A stretch of 64,000 bases of DNA from Cellulosimicrobium cellulans (GTDB taxonomy: Bacteria; Actinomycetota; Actinomycetes; Actinomycetales; Cellulomonadaceae): assembly GCF_024124905.1 (NCBI RefSeq), contig NZ_JAMXST010000003.1, forward strand, positions 744,001-808,000, in the 5' to 3' direction. Both the position numbers and the translations under genes were made by a program. Below the pieces are notes generated by a model, which was given only the letters and a program-made list of their open reading frames with translations, searched no databases and was not told where the DNA came from. Shown in pieces: positions 33,981-43,119 of the stretch (the first letter of the stretch is position 1; each line of letters begins with the position of its first letter).

Positions 33981-35575
33981 GCCTCACCGCCGCGGCGCTC
34001 GTCCCGCTGCCCGTCGTCCTCCCGCTCGTCGCGGCGGGCGCCGCGCTCGCGCTGTGGCGCCACCCGCGCGCCCAGCGGCTCATCACGGTCGCCGCGCTCG
34101 CGCTCGTCCTCGCGGCGTCGGTGGGGCTGCTCGTCGCGGCCGACTCCGGTCCGATCGTCGTCGACGTCGGCGGCTGGGCCGCCCCGGTCGGCATCGACCT
34201 CGTCGCGGACCGGCTCTCGTCGCTCATGCTCGTGGTCTCGAGCTTCGTCATGCTGTGCGTCCTGCTGTACTCGCTCGCGCAGGGCGTGGCGGACGGCGAC
34301 GAGGAGGCGCCGGTCGCGATCTACCACCCGACGTTCATGGTGCTCGCCGCGGGGGTGTTCAACGCGTTCCTCTCGGGCGACCTGTTCAACCTCTACGTCG
34401 GGTTCGAGATCTTCCTCGCCGCGAGCTACGTGCTCCTGACGCTCGGCGGCACGGGCGAGCGCATCCGCGCCGGGTCGATCTACGTCGTCGTGGCACTGCT
34501 GTCGTCCATCGTGTTCCTCGTCGCGATCGCGCTGACCTACGCGGCGACGGGCACCGTGAACCTCGCCCAGCTCTCCGAGCGCTACGGGGAGATCGACCCG
34601 GGCATGGCGCTCACGATCCAGCTCCTGCTGCTGCTCGCGTTCGGCATCAAGGCGGCGATCTTCCCGCTGTCCGCGTGGCTGCCCGACTCGTACCCGACCG
34701 CGCCCGCGCCCGTCACGGCGGTGTTCGCCGGCCTGCTCACGAAGGTCGGCGTCTACGCGATCATCCGCACGCAGACGCTGCTGTTCCCCGAGGACAGCGT
34801 GGTCGACGACGTGCTCATGTGGCTCGCGCTGCTCACGATGGTCGTCGGGATCCTCGGCGCCGTCGCGCAGAACGACATCAAGCGACTCCTGTCGTTCACG
34901 CTCGTGAGCCACATCGGCTACATGATCTTCGGCATCGCGCTCGCGTCCGAGCCGGGCATGGCGGCCGCCATCTTCTACGTCGTGCACCACATCACCGTCC
35001 AGACGACGCTGTTCCTCGTGGTGGGCCTCGTGGAACGCCGCGGCGGGTCGACCTCGCTCGACCGGCTCGGCGGCCTCGCCAAGCTCGCGCCCGGGCTCGC
35101 GATCCTGTTCTTCATCCCCGCGATGAACCTCGCCGGGATCCCGCCGCTGTCCGGCTTCCTCGGCAAGGTGGGCCTGCTGGAGGAGGGCGTCGCGCAGGGC
35201 ACCCCGCTCACGTGGGCGCTCGTCGTCGGGTCGGTCGTCACGTCGCTCCTCACGCTGTACGCGATCGTCAAGGCGTGGAACAAGGCGTTCTGGCAGACGG
35301 CGCCCGTGGAGATCCCTGCGGACGCGCGCCTCCCGCGCGGCATGGTCGGGCCGGCGACGGCGCTCGTCGCGTTCGGCCTCGCGCTCACCGTGGTGGCCGG
35401 CCCGCTCTACTCGTACACCGAGCGCGCGGCCACGACGCTCCTCGACGGCCACACGTACGTCGACGCGGTGTTCCCGGGCGACTCCGACCGCGGGCAGGGC
35501 GAGTCGAACGAGGTCGCGACGGGCGAGTCGGACGGCACGGAGCCCGCCACGACGACCGGGGGTGGGGACGGATGA
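33977..35575 (+). CDS. mrpD: Mrp antiporter subunit D
   Basis: NuoM/N-like proton-translocating subunit of 532 residues with about 14 hydrophobic helices. Key regions: GDLFNLYVGFEIFLAASYVLL (Glu in the channel), FGIKAAIFPLSAWLPDSYPTAPAPVTAVFAGLLTKVGVYAI (conserved Lys) and LSFTLVSHIGYMIFGIAL (Lys/His region). A charged tail of about 30 residues ends the protein. It is coupled to both neighbours by ATGA overlaps. Confidence 0.95.
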   Translation: MSLTAAALVPLPVVLPLVAAGAALALWRHPRAQRLITVAALALVLAASVGLLVAADSGPIVVDVGGWAAPVGIDLVADRLSSLMLVVSSFVMLCVLLYSLAQGVADGDEEAPVAIYHPTFMVLAAGVFNAFLSGDLFNLYVGFEIFLAASYVLLTLGGTGERIRAGSIYVVVALLSSIVFLVAIALTYAATGTVNLAQLSERYGEIDPGMALTIQLLLLLAFGIKAAIFPLSAWLPDSYPTAPAPVTAVFAGLLTKVGVYAIIRTQTLLFPEDSVVDDVLMWLALLTMVVGILGAVAQNDIKRLLSFTLVSHIGYMIFGIALASEPGMAAAIFYVVHHITVQTTLFLVVGLVERRGGSTSLDRLGGLAKLAPGLAILFFIPAMNLAGIPPLSGFLGKVGLLEEGVAQGTPLTWALVVGSVVTSLLTLYAIVKAWNKAFWQTAPVEIPADARLPRGMVGPATALVAFGLALTVVAGPLYSYTERAATTLLDGHTYVDAVFPGDSDRGQGESNEVATGESDGTEPATTTGGGDG

Positions 35576-36171
35576 GCCTGCACCGCCGCCGTCGCGCGCT
35601 CGCCTCCGGCTGGTTCGCGCGCGTCACCACGCAGTGGCGCACGATCCTGTGGCTGACGCTCGTCTGGGTCATGCTCTGGGGCGACCTGTCGTGGGGCAAC
35701 GTCCTCGCGGGCGTGATCCTCGGCTTCGCCGTCATCACGTTCTTCCCGCTGCCGTCGATCGCGGCGCGCGGGAAGCTCCGGCCGTGGCCGTTCGCCGTGC
35801 TCGTCGGGCGCTTCGTCGCCGACCTCGTCGTCGCCTCGTTCCAGGTGAGCCTGCTCGCCCTCACGCCCCGCCACACGCCGCGCGGCGCCGTCGTGGGCGT
35901 GCGGCTGCGCAACCCGTCGGACATCTACCTGACGATCACGGCCGAGCTCTCCTCGCTCGTGCCCGGCTCCATCGTCGTCGAGGCGCACCGGCTCACGGGG
36001 ATGCTCTACCTGCACGTGCTCGACGTCGAGACGGCGGGCGGGGTGGAGAAGGTCCGCCAGGACACGCTCGCCCTGGAGGCCCGCGTGCTGCACGCGCTCG
36101 CGTCCAACGACGAGCTGCGCGCCGCCGGCCTGTACCGCGAACCGTCGGAGCGAGAGGTGGCCGAGGCATGA
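35572..36171 (+). CDS. mrpE: Mrp antiporter subunit E
   Basis: MnhE-type subunit of 199 residues with two or three N-terminal membrane helices (TILWLTLVWVMLWGDLSWGNVLAGVILGFAVITFFPLP) and a cytoplasmic alpha/beta part. NPSDIYLTITAELSSLVPGSIVVE is the family signature region. ATG 35572 overlaps the mrpD stop and the mrpF ATG overlaps its stop. Confidence 0.94.
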   Translation: MSLHRRRRALASGWFARVTTQWRTILWLTLVWVMLWGDLSWGNVLAGVILGFAVITFFPLPSIAARGKLRPWPFAVLVGRFVADLVVASFQVSLLALTPRHTPRGAVVGVRLRNPSDIYLTITAELSSLVPGSIVVEAHRLTGMLYLHVLDVETAGGVEKVRQDTLALEARVLHALASNDELRAAGLYREPSEREVAEA

Positions 36172-36575
36172 GCGACACCGTCTACCTCGTCGTCGTGATC
36201 GCGTCTGCCGCGCTCCTCGCGGTCGGCGCGAGCCTCGCGATCGTGCGCGCCGAGCGCGGCCCGTCGATGCTCGACCGCACCATCGCGCTCGACGTCTTCA
36301 CGACGACTCTCGTCGGCGCGATCGCGCTCGAGGCCGCGTTCTCGCGGCGCACGGACACCATCCCGATCCTCGTCGTGCTGTCCCTCGTCGGGTTCGTGGG
36401 CTCGGTGACGATCGCGCGCTTCGCGTCCGTCGAGCCCGAGGACGAGGGCCGCATCCGCACGGCCGACGAGGTCGCCGCGGAGGACGCCGCGCGCCGCGAG
36501 GCCGAGGAGGCCGACCGCGACTCCGCCGTGGACCCCGAGCACCACGGCGGCGCGCCCGAGGGGGAGGTGCGCTGA
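36168..36575 (+). CDS. mrpF: Mrp antiporter subunit F
   Basis: MnhF-type small subunit, 135 residues. Three membrane helices lie in the first 90 residues (VYLVVVIASAALLAVGASLAIV, RTIALDVFTTTLVGAIALEAAF, IPILVVLSLVGFVGSVTIARF). The remaining 45 residues are an acidic tail not usual in the family. It overlaps mrpE (4 nt) and shares one base with the mrpG start. Confidence 0.93.
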   Translation: MSDTVYLVVVIASAALLAVGASLAIVRAERGPSMLDRTIALDVFTTTLVGAIALEAAFSRRTDTIPILVVLSLVGFVGSVTIARFASVEPEDEGRIRTADEVAAEDAARREAEEADRDSAVDPEHHGGAPEGEVR

Positions 36576-37003
36576 TGGACCCGGCGACCAGCTTCTGGGA
36601 CACCCTGGCCGACGTCGTCTCGGCCGTCTTCCTGCTGAGCGGCGCGTTCCTCGCGTTCGCCGCGGGGGTCGGCGTCGTCCGCTTCCCCGACCTGCTCGCG
36701 CGCATGCACGCCGCGACGAAGCCGCAGGTCCTGGGGCTCATCCTCGTGCTCGCGGGCCTGAGCCTGCGGCTGCGCTCGTGGGGCGCCGTCGCGACGCTGT
36801 TCCTCGTCGTGATCTTCCAGCTCCTCACGTCGCCGGTCGCGGCGCACATGGTCGGTCGCGCCGGGTACCGGACCGGCAAGGTGCGCACGGACCTGCTCGT
36901 CGTGGACGAGCTCACGCGCGACCAGGACGCGGCCGAGCGCGAGGACTCGGGCGAGCACGAGGACGTCGGGCCCGCTGCCGGGGCCGACACCTCGGAGCGC
37001 TGA
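36575..37003 (+). CDS. mrpG: Mrp antiporter subunit G
   Basis: MnhG-type subunit of 142 residues with three membrane helices (VVSAVFLLSGAFLAFAAGVGVVRFPDLLARMHAATKPQVLGLILVL is diagnostic) followed by an acidic C-terminal tail of about 30 residues (RDQDAAEREDSGEHEDVG). It is the last gene of the operon. ATG 36575 overlaps the mrpF stop (TGATG). Confidence 0.94.
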   Translation: MDPATSFWDTLADVVSAVFLLSGAFLAFAAGVGVVRFPDLLARMHAATKPQVLGLILVLAGLSLRLRSWGAVATLFLVVIFQLLTSPVAAHMVGRAGYRTGKVRTDLLVVDELTRDQDAAEREDSGEHEDVGPAAGADTSER

Positions 37004-37098
37004 CGCGCTCGTCCGGACCTGCGGCCGACGGCCGGAGCGCTCGACGGTCGTTCGCTGCTCCGCGCGCGGGCCGCGGGCGCGGCTGGTAGACCGGCTGC

Positions 37099-38091
37099 AT
37101 GGCCGACGCCCCCACGCCCGCCCCGCCGCAGCCGGAGTCGCGCAACCCGCGGGTCGCCCGGCCGGAGGACGGCGGAGAGAGCACCGTCACCGTCGTCGTC
37201 GCGTTCCTCGCGAACGCGCTCGTCGCGGGCGCCAAGACCGTCGCCGCGACGATCACCGGGTCGGCGTCGATGCTCGCCGAGGCCGTGCACTCGTGGGCGG
37301 ACACCGGCAACGAGGTCTTCCTGCTCGTCGCCGACAAGCGCTCGCGGCGCCCCGCCGACGCCGAGCACCCGCTCGGGTTCGGCCGCGAGGCGTACGTGTG
37401 GTCGATGTTCGCGGCGATCGGTCTGTTCGCCGTCGGTGCGGGGGTCTCGATCACGCACGGCATCCAGGAGCTCGTGCACCCCGAGCCAGCGGACGACTTC
37501 GTCGTCGCCTACGCGGTGCTGGCGCTCGCGTTCGTCCTGGAGGGCGTGTCGTTCCTCCGCGCCCGGCGCCAGGCGCGCGACGAGGCGCGGGCCGCCGACC
37601 GGGACACGTTGCACCACGTGCTCGTCACCTCCGACCCCACGCTGCGGGCCGTGTACGCGGAGGACGCCGCCGCCCTGGTCGGCCTCGTCGTCGCGTTCGG
37701 CGGGGTGCTCGCGCACCAGCTCACCGGCTCTCCCGTCCCGGACGCGATCGGGTCGATCGTCGTCGGCCTCGTGCTCGCGGTGGTGTCGGTCGTGCTCATC
37801 GACCGCAACCGCCGGTTCCTCGTCGGCGAGGCCGCGCTGCCCGCGACGCGGGCCGCGGTCCTGCAGGGCATCCGGGACCTGCCGGAGGTCGAGCGCGTGA
37901 CCTACCTGCGGCTCGAGTACGTGGGCCCGCGCGCGCTCTACCTCGTGGCGAGCGTCGACCTCCGCGGCGACGAGACCGAGACGACGGTCGCGCGCCGCCT
38001 CGACGACCTCGAGCGCCGCGTGACGTCCGTGCCGCTCATCGCGGGCGCGGTCTTCACCGTCTCGGCCCCCGAGGAGCCGTCGATCTCCTGA
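37099..38091 (+). CDS. Cation diffusion facilitator (CDF) transporter
   Basis: A 330-residue metal/H+ antiporter. About six membrane helices occupy residues 25-235; the metal-site signature is SMLAEAVHSWADTGNEVFLL (His/Asp pair), with the partner His/Asp in helix 5 near EDAAALVGLVVAFGGVLAHQLTG. The C-terminal cytoplasmic domain (240-330) is ferredoxin-like. It exports a divalent metal (Zn, Co, Mn or Fe). A TAGACC box 6 nt before ATG 37099 suggests a leaderless mRNA. Hairpin A copy 4 lies after it. Confidence 0.93.
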   Translation: MADAPTPAPPQPESRNPRVARPEDGGESTVTVVVAFLANALVAGAKTVAATITGSASMLAEAVHSWADTGNEVFLLVADKRSRRPADAEHPLGFGREAYVWSMFAAIGLFAVGAGVSITHGIQELVHPEPADDFVVAYAVLALAFVLEGVSFLRARRQARDEARAADRDTLHHVLVTSDPTLRAVYAEDAAALVGLVVAFGGVLAHQLTGSPVPDAIGSIVVGLVLAVVSVVLIDRNRRFLVGEAALPATRAAVLQGIRDLPEVERVTYLRLEYVGPRALYLVASVDLRGDETETTVARRLDDLERRVTSVPLIAGAVFTVSAPEEPSIS

Positions 38092-38101
38092 CCCTGACGG
38101 T

Positions 38102-38161
38102 GCCGAACCCGGGGTTTCTCCCCTGTTCGACGCCGAGCCGGGGAGCGACCCCGGGTTCGGC
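38102..38161. terminator. Dispersed hairpin A, copy 4 (bidirectional)
   Basis: 22-nt arms (GCCGAACCCGGGGTTTCTCC and partner) with two mismatches and a 16-nt loop. It lies between the convergent CDF gene (stop 38091) and ogt (stop 38173), so it could end both. Confidence 0.85.
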
Positions 38162-38172
38162 TCAGGGGGTGC

Positions 38173-38739
38173 TCAGAGGAGCGACGGCGCCCCCGTCGCG
38201 CGGGCCTCGCGGTCGAGCAGGCTGCGCTTGACCTCGAGGCCGTAGCGGAACCCGCCGAGGCTGCCGTCCGTGCGCAGCACGCGGTGGCACGGGACGAACA
38301 GCGCGGCGGCGTTCATCGCGCACGCGCCCGCAGCGGCGCGCACGGCGGCGGGCCGCCCCGACAGCTCGGCGTACCGGGTGTAGGTGACGGGGTCGCCCGG
38401 CTCGACCGTGCGCAGCACGTCCCACGCGTGCGCACGGTACGGGCCCGAGACCTGGCGCACGGGGACGGCGTCGATCGCGTGCACGTCGCCCGCGTAGTAC
38501 GCGCGGACCGCGGCGACGGCCGGGACGACGGCGGGCGCGTCGTCGGGCACGGTCGAGACGTCCGCGGGACGCAGGTCGGGGTGGACGAGCGCGACGAGCG
38601 CCGCGGGCTCGGCCGTCCAGCCGGAGGCGAGGACCGTGCCGTCGGGGTCGACGACGACGGTGAACGGACCGTCGGGCGTCTCGACGGTCGTCGTCACGGC
38701 GGTCGCGGAGGTCGCGGGGGCGGTGGGTGCGGTGGTCAC
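38173..38739 (-). CDS. ogt: Methylated-DNA-protein-cysteine methyltransferase
   Basis: An O6-alkylguanine repair protein of 188 residues. The acceptor motif PCHRVL carries the alkyl-accepting Cys, preceded by [26 protein letters not shown] (recognition helix) and followed by [20 protein letters not shown]. The N-terminal half has the RNase-H-like fold pattern of the family. It repairs methyl-guanine by irreversible self-alkylation. GTG 38739 is preceded by AAGGAGACCCC and overlaps the stop codon of the glycosylase gene (GTGA). Confidence 0.95.
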   Translation of the reverse strand: MTTAPTAPATSATAVTTTVETPDGPFTVVVDPDGTVLASGWTAEPAALVALVHPDLRPADVSTVPDDAPAVVPAVAAVRAYYAGDVHAIDAVPVRQVSGPYRAHAWDVLRTVEPGDPVTYTRYAELSGRPAAVRAAAGACAMNAAALFVPCHRVLRTDGSLGGFRYGLEVKRSLLDREARATGAPSLL

Positions 38740-40346
38740 GGGGTCTCCTTCGTGGGGTCGGACGAGGGTCGGGGAGTCGCGGCGCGCCACAGGTGCATCG
38801 CGGCGTACGAGCGCCACGGCGCCCAACGCTCGGCGTGCGCGGCGAGCGCGCGACGCTCGTCGGGCAGACCGAGCGCCGCGGCGCCCGCGCGGAGGGCGAG
38901 GTCGCCGTCGAGCAGGACGTCGGGGTCGTGCAGGACGCGCATCGCGACGTACCCGGACGTCCACGGGCCGACGCCGGGCATCGCCTCGAGCGCCGCGCAC
39001 TGGGCCGCCGGGTCGTCGGCGGGGGACAGCGCGAGCGCGCCGTCCGCGAGGGCCCGGGCGACGCCGAGGATCGCGGCCGTGCGCCGCGCCGGCCCGCGCA
39101 CGTGGTCGGCTCCGCCGTCGGCGAGCTGCGCCGGCGTCGGGAAGAGGCGGGTCGGCCCGAACCGGGACGCGAACGGCGTGCCGAGCGCGACGGCGAGCCG
39201 CGACAGGTGCGTGCGCGCGGCGGCGACGGAGATCTGTTGTCCCACGAGCGCGCGGACGAGGATCTCCGTCGCGTCCACCGCGCCCGGGACGCGGATGCCG
39301 GGCACGGCGCGCACCGACGCGGCGAGCGCCGGGTCGGTGGCGAGGGCGGCGTCCACGGCCGCGGGGTCGGCGTCGAGGTCGAACAGGCGGCGGACCCGGG
39401 CGATCGCCGCGGGCAGGTCGGCCACGGACGTGAGCTCGAGCTCGACGTGGAACCGCGCCGCGCCGCGGGTGCGCCCCGGCGGCGGGCCGTACGTCGCGCG
39501 GAACGCGCCCGGCCCGTGCGGCAGCGCGAGCGTGCGCGCGTACGACAGGAGGGGTCCGGTGAGGTCCGCGACCTCGACGCCGTCGACGGCGCGGGCCGCC
39601 AGGAACGCGAACACGCCGCGTGCGTCGAACGGCTCGCGCAGGGGGAGCGTGAGGTCGAGCACCGCGGTGGTGCCGCCGTCGTCCCGGACGGCACGAGCGT
39701 CGTCGGGGACGCGCACGCCCGCGCCGCCGCGCGGAGGGGTCGGGCGGCCGGGCCGGGCCCGACGGCGCAGCTCGCTGGGCGTGGTGTCGAAGACCTCGGT
39801 GATCGTGTCGTTGAACTGCCGGACGCTGCCGAAGCCCGCGGCGAACGCGACGTCGGCGAGCCGGAGGTCGGTGCCCGTGAGCAGGGCGCGCGCGGTCTGG
39901 GCGCGCAGCGCGCGGGCGAGCGCGACGGGACCGGCGCCCAGCTCCGTGACGAGCACACGGTGCACGTGCCGGGCCGAGTACCCGAGCCGCGCGGCGAGGC
40001 CGTCGACCCCCTCGCGGTCCACGACCCCGTCGGCGACGAGGCGCATCGCGCGGGCGGAGAGGTCGTGCCCGAGGTCCCAGCTCGGCGTGCCGGGGACGGC
40101 CTCCGGCAGGCACCGCTTGCACGCGCGGTAGCCGGCCTCGTGCGCGGCCGCGGACGTGAGGTAGAACGTGACGTTCTCCGGCTTGGGCGTCCGTGCCGGG
40201 CACGACGGCCGGCAGTAGATGCCCGTGCTGCTCACCGCCGTGATGAACTGCCCGTCGAACCGGCGGTCGCGCGACGCGATGGCGCGGTAGCGCTCCGCGA
40301 AGACGGGGTCCGCCGTCGTTCGGGGGGTCGCGAGGGTCGTGGTCAT
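38736..40346 (-). CDS. alkA: AdaA-AlkA fusion: methyl-sensing activator and 3-methyladenine glycosylase
   Basis: A 536-residue fusion. An Ada-type zinc domain (residues 10-85; [15 protein letters not shown] and [10 protein letters not shown] give the four Cys, one accepting methyl groups from phosphotriesters) is followed by an AraC-type DNA-binding domain (95-200; [17 protein letters not shown]). An AlkA N-terminal domain (215-330) and an HhH-GPD glycosylase domain (340-536; [31 protein letters not shown] and the likely catalytic Asp in LLDGDLALR) complete it. It should sense alkylation, activate its own operon with ogt, and excise alkylated bases. ATG 40346 is chosen; an in-frame start at 40373 would add 9 residues. 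Confidence 0.95.
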   Translation of the reverse strand: MTTTLATPRTTADPVFAERYRAIASRDRRFDGQFITAVSSTGIYCRPSCPARTPKPENVTFYLTSAAAHEAGYRACKRCLPEAVPGTPSWDLGHDLSARAMRLVADGVVDREGVDGLAARLGYSARHVHRVLVTELGAGPVALARALRAQTARALLTGTDLRLADVAFAAGFGSVRQFNDTITEVFDTTPSELRRRARPGRPTPPRGGAGVRVPDDARAVRDDGGTTAVLDLTLPLREPFDARGVFAFLAARAVDGVEVADLTGPLLSYARTLALPHGPGAFRATYGPPPGRTRGAARFHVELELTSVADLPAAIARVRRLFDLDADPAAVDAALATDPALAASVRAVPGIRVPGAVDATEILVRALVGQQISVAAARTHLSRLAVALGTPFASRFGPTRLFPTPAQLADGGADHVRGPARRTAAILGVARALADGALALSPADDPAAQCAALEAMPGVGPWTSGYVAMRVLHDPDVLLDGDLALRAGAAALGLPDERRALAAHAERWAPWRSYAAMHLWRAATPRPSSDPTKETP

Positions 40347-40415
40347 GCCTCGATCCTCACCCGACGAACCCACGCCTGGCTAGCGGTATTCGGACACGAC
40401 GGTGTCGCCCCTCCG

Positions 40416-40476
40416 GCGCGAACCCGGGGTCCTTCCTCAGGAGGGTCGGGTCGTGGGGAGCCACCCCGGGCTCGGC
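40416..40476. terminator. Dispersed hairpin A, copy 5
   Basis: An imperfect member: the left arm has GCGAACCCGGGGTCCTTCC, the right arm GGGGAGCCACCCCGGGCTCG. It lies 25 bp past the stop of the alpha/beta hydrolase gene (minus strand) and upstream of the AlkA gene. Confidence 0.75.
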
Positions 40477-40500
40477 AGCCGGAGGCGTCGGCGGGACCCG

Positions 40501-41538
40501 TCAGACGCGGGCGTCGAGCCAGTCGAGCACCTCGCGCAGGTAGGTCGACCGCGCGGGCTCGGGGGAGAGCGCGAGGTCGTGCGCGCCGCCCTCGACCGTG
40601 ACGACCGTGACGTCGTCGCCCAGCCGCTCCGCACGCGACGCGATCTGCCCGACGTCGAGCACGCTGTCGGTCGTGAGCAGCGCGTCGTGCCAGCCCGACG
40701 CCGGGCCGCTGCGCGCGGACGCCAGCGCGAGGACGGGGCAGTCGACGTGCAGACCGCGCGCCACGCGCGCGTGCCCGCGCCGCACCGCGCGCAGGAACCC
40801 CGCACGGACCGGGAAGCCCTCGATCGGCTTCCAGGCCAGGTCGAAGTCCCACTCGCCACCCGTGCTCGCGTGCAGGGCCTCGGCCCAGTGCGGGTCCAGG
40901 CCGCCCACCACCAGCCGCGGCGCGACCCGGCCGACCGCGTCGACCACCCACGTCACCGGGCCCCGGAACACCCACGGCTTGTTGAGGTCGAACCACGGGC
41001 TGTTGAGCACGAGCGCCGCGAGCCGGCCCGGGCGCGCGTCGGCCCACAGGCTCGCGACGAGCCCGCCCGTCGAGTGGCCCAGCACGACGAGCCGCTCGTG
41101 CCCCTCCGCGCGGATCGCGCGCGCGGCGGCGTCCAGGTCGCGGGCGTAGACGGCGAGGTCCGTGACGAAGTTGGGGTCGTCGTCGGGCCGGGCCGGGGCG
41201 CCCGAGCCGCGCCCGATCGAGCGCCCGTAGCCGCGCAGGTCGAGCGCGTAGAACCGGTACCCGCGCGCCTCGACCGCCTCGGCGACGTGCGTCTGGAAGA
41301 AGTAGTCGATGAACCCGTGGACGTACAGCACCGCGGGCCGCTCTCCCGCGCCCGACGGCGGCTCCCCGCCCGCGGCGGGACCCGCGCCCGGCGCGGTGGA
41401 CGGGGCGGCCGGACGTGCGCCGTCGGCCCTGCGGACGAGCGTCGCCACCGCGCCGTCCGGCAGGTCGAGGTCCCGCGCGACCCAGTCCTCACCCAGCACG
41501 TCCGTGCGCCACGTCCCCGTCCCGGCCATCTCGTCCAC
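40501..41538 (-). CDS. Alpha/beta hydrolase (lysophospholipase-like)
   Basis: A 345-residue cytoplasmic serine hydrolase. The nucleophile elbow is GHSTGG (Ser), the oxyanion-hole strand is LYVHGFIDYFF, the Asp is likely near DSVLDVG and the His lies in GGAHDLALS. The order and the GFIDYFF/DLRGYGRSIG phrases resemble monoacylglycerol-lipase/lysophospholipase (Hydrolase_4) proteins. A Pro/Gly/Ala-rich insertion (about residues 43-67) precedes the first strand. GTG 41538 is preceded by AGGAGGAGAC. The substrate is unknown. Confidence 0.88.
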   Translation of the reverse strand: MDEMAGTGTWRTDVLGEDWVARDLDLPDGAVATLVRRADGARPAAPSTAPGAGPAAGGEPPSGAGERPAVLYVHGFIDYFFQTHVAEAVEARGYRFYALDLRGYGRSIGRGSGAPARPDDDPNFVTDLAVYARDLDAAARAIRAEGHERLVVLGHSTGGLVASLWADARPGRLAALVLNSPWFDLNKPWVFRGPVTWVVDAVGRVAPRLVVGGLDPHWAEALHASTGGEWDFDLAWKPIEGFPVRAGFLRAVRRGHARVARGLHVDCPVLALASARSGPASGWHDALLTTDSVLDVGQIASRAERLGDDVTVVTVEGGAHDLALSPEPARSTYLREVLDWLDARV

Positions 41539-41698
41539 CGTCTCCTCCTCGTCACCGGCTCGTCCGACCTGTCAGCGTCCCACCGCTCCCCGGGCCCGTC
41601 GAGCGCTGGCACGGGACGGCGGCGAGACGTGTCGGCGGCCCGGGGCCCCGGCACCCGCGGCGCGCCGACGCCTCGCGGTGCGAGGTAGCGTGGCGCGC

Positions 41699-43030
41699 GT
41701 GACGAGCGAGATCATCGCCCGCGTCGACGACGGCGTCGGGCACCTCACCCTGGACCGGCCCCGCGCGCTCAACGCGCTCGGCGACGCGATGCTCGGCGAG
41801 ATCGCCGACGTGCTGGAGGAGTGGCGCGTCGACCCGACCGTGCGCGTCGTGCTGCTCGACGGCGCCGGCGACCGCGGCCTGTGCGCGGGCGGCGACGTCC
41901 GCGCGCTCCACGCGTCGATCGTGGCCGGGAAGCAGGCCGAGGCGCGCCGCTACTTCCGGCGCGAGTACGCGGTGGACGCGGCGCTCGCGGAGCTGCCCGT
42001 TCCCGTCGTGACGATCATGGACGGCATCACCATGGGCGGCGGGGTCGGCCTCGGCGCGCACGCCCCGGTGCGCGTCGTCACCGAGCGGTCGCGCGTCGCG
42101 ATGCCGGAGACGCGGATCGGCTTCACGCCCGACGTCGGCGGGTCCTGGCTCCTGGCGCGCGCGCCCGGGCGGCTGGGGGAGATGCTCGCGCTCGGTGCCG
42201 TGACGATGGACGCCGCCGACGCGATCTTCGTCGGGCTCGCGGACCACTACGTGCCGAGCGAGCGGCTGCCCGTGCTCGCCGCCGACCTCGCCGCGCTCGC
42301 GAGCGCGGGGGTCGACCCGCTCGACGTCGAGGACGTGCGGGAGGTCGTGCGTCGCCACGCCCTGCCGGCGCCGGTCTCGCGACTCGTCACCCGACAGGCG
42401 GCGGTCGAGGCCGCGTACTCGGCGGACACCGTGCCCGAGATCCTGGCCCGCCTGCGCGCCGCAGCCCAGGACGGGGACGAGCAGTCCGGCGCCGAGGCCG
42501 ACGAGCTCGAGCGGCTCTCCCCGACCGCGGTCACCGTGGCGCTCGCGGCCGTGCGCAGCGCGCGCGACCTCCCCGACCTGCGCGCGGCGCTGGAGCAGGA
42601 GTACGGCCTCGTCTCCTGGTTCGTCGACACGCAGCCCGACCTCGTCGAGGGCGTCCGCGCGCAGCTCGTCGACAAGGACCGCGACCCCTCGTGGAGCCCG
42701 GCGACGCTCGCCGAGGTCGACCCCGGGGTCGGCGCCGAGGCGCTCGCCTACGTCCCCGCCGAGCCCCTGTGGGACGACGCGCTCAGCCCGCGCCTCGCAC
42801 GCCGCGCGGTCGAGGCCGTCGTACGCCGGTTCAGCGAGGACGAGCCGACCGCCCAGGAGATGGCAGAGGCGGCCGACGACCTCGTGGTCGAGCTCGTCCA
42901 GCGGCGCGACGACGGCGGCACGGTCGTGCACCTCGCGGACTCGTGTGGCGAGCACTTCCTCGACGGGTACTGGCCCGCGGTGCGGTTCGACGCCGTGGGC
43001 GACGTCGTCGAGGTCACCGTCGAGTCCTGA
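41699..43030 (+). CDS. 3-hydroxyisobutyryl-CoA hydrolase-like (crotonase) with C-terminal extension
   Basis: A 443-residue protein. Residues 1-345 are crotonase-fold with the signature MPETRIGFTPDVGGSWLLARAPG and oxyanion loop GGDVRAL / GITMGGGVGLGAH, typical of 3-hydroxyisobutyryl-CoA hydrolases of valine breakdown rather than plain enoyl-CoA hydratases. The last ~90 residues (starting near LWDDALSPRLARRAVEAVV) form an extra helix-beta region (FSEDEPTAQEMAEAADDLVVELV, then VVHLADSCGEHFLDGYW) that I cannot assign. TAGCGT at 41686-41691 stands 7 nt before GTG 41699, indicating a leaderless start. It is divergent from the hydrolase gene. Confidence 0.88.
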   Translation: MTSEIIARVDDGVGHLTLDRPRALNALGDAMLGEIADVLEEWRVDPTVRVVLLDGAGDRGLCAGGDVRALHASIVAGKQAEARRYFRREYAVDAALAELPVPVVTIMDGITMGGGVGLGAHAPVRVVTERSRVAMPETRIGFTPDVGGSWLLARAPGRLGEMLALGAVTMDAADAIFVGLADHYVPSERLPVLAADLAALASAGVDPLDVEDVREVVRRHALPAPVSRLVTRQAAVEAAYSADTVPEILARLRAAAQDGDEQSGAEADELERLSPTAVTVALAAVRSARDLPDLRAALEQEYGLVSWFVDTQPDLVEGVRAQLVDKDRDPSWSPATLAEVDPGVGAEALAYVPAEPLWDDALSPRLARRAVEAVVRRFSEDEPTAQEMAEAADDLVVELVQRRDDGGTVVHLADSCGEHFLDGYWPAVRFDAVGDVVEVTVES

Positions 43031-43061
43031 CTCGCCGGCACGCACGCGCTCGCCGGAAGAC

Positions 43062-43100
43062 GCCGAAGCGGCCACGCCCGGAAGGCGTGGCCGCTTCGGC
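43062..43100. terminator. Bidirectional hairpin terminator
   Basis: A perfect 17-bp stem (GCCGAAGCGGCCACGCC and complement) with loop CGGAA between two convergent genes. Confidence 0.88.
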
Positions 43101-43119
43101 CGGAGGTGGGCTCCCGAGG

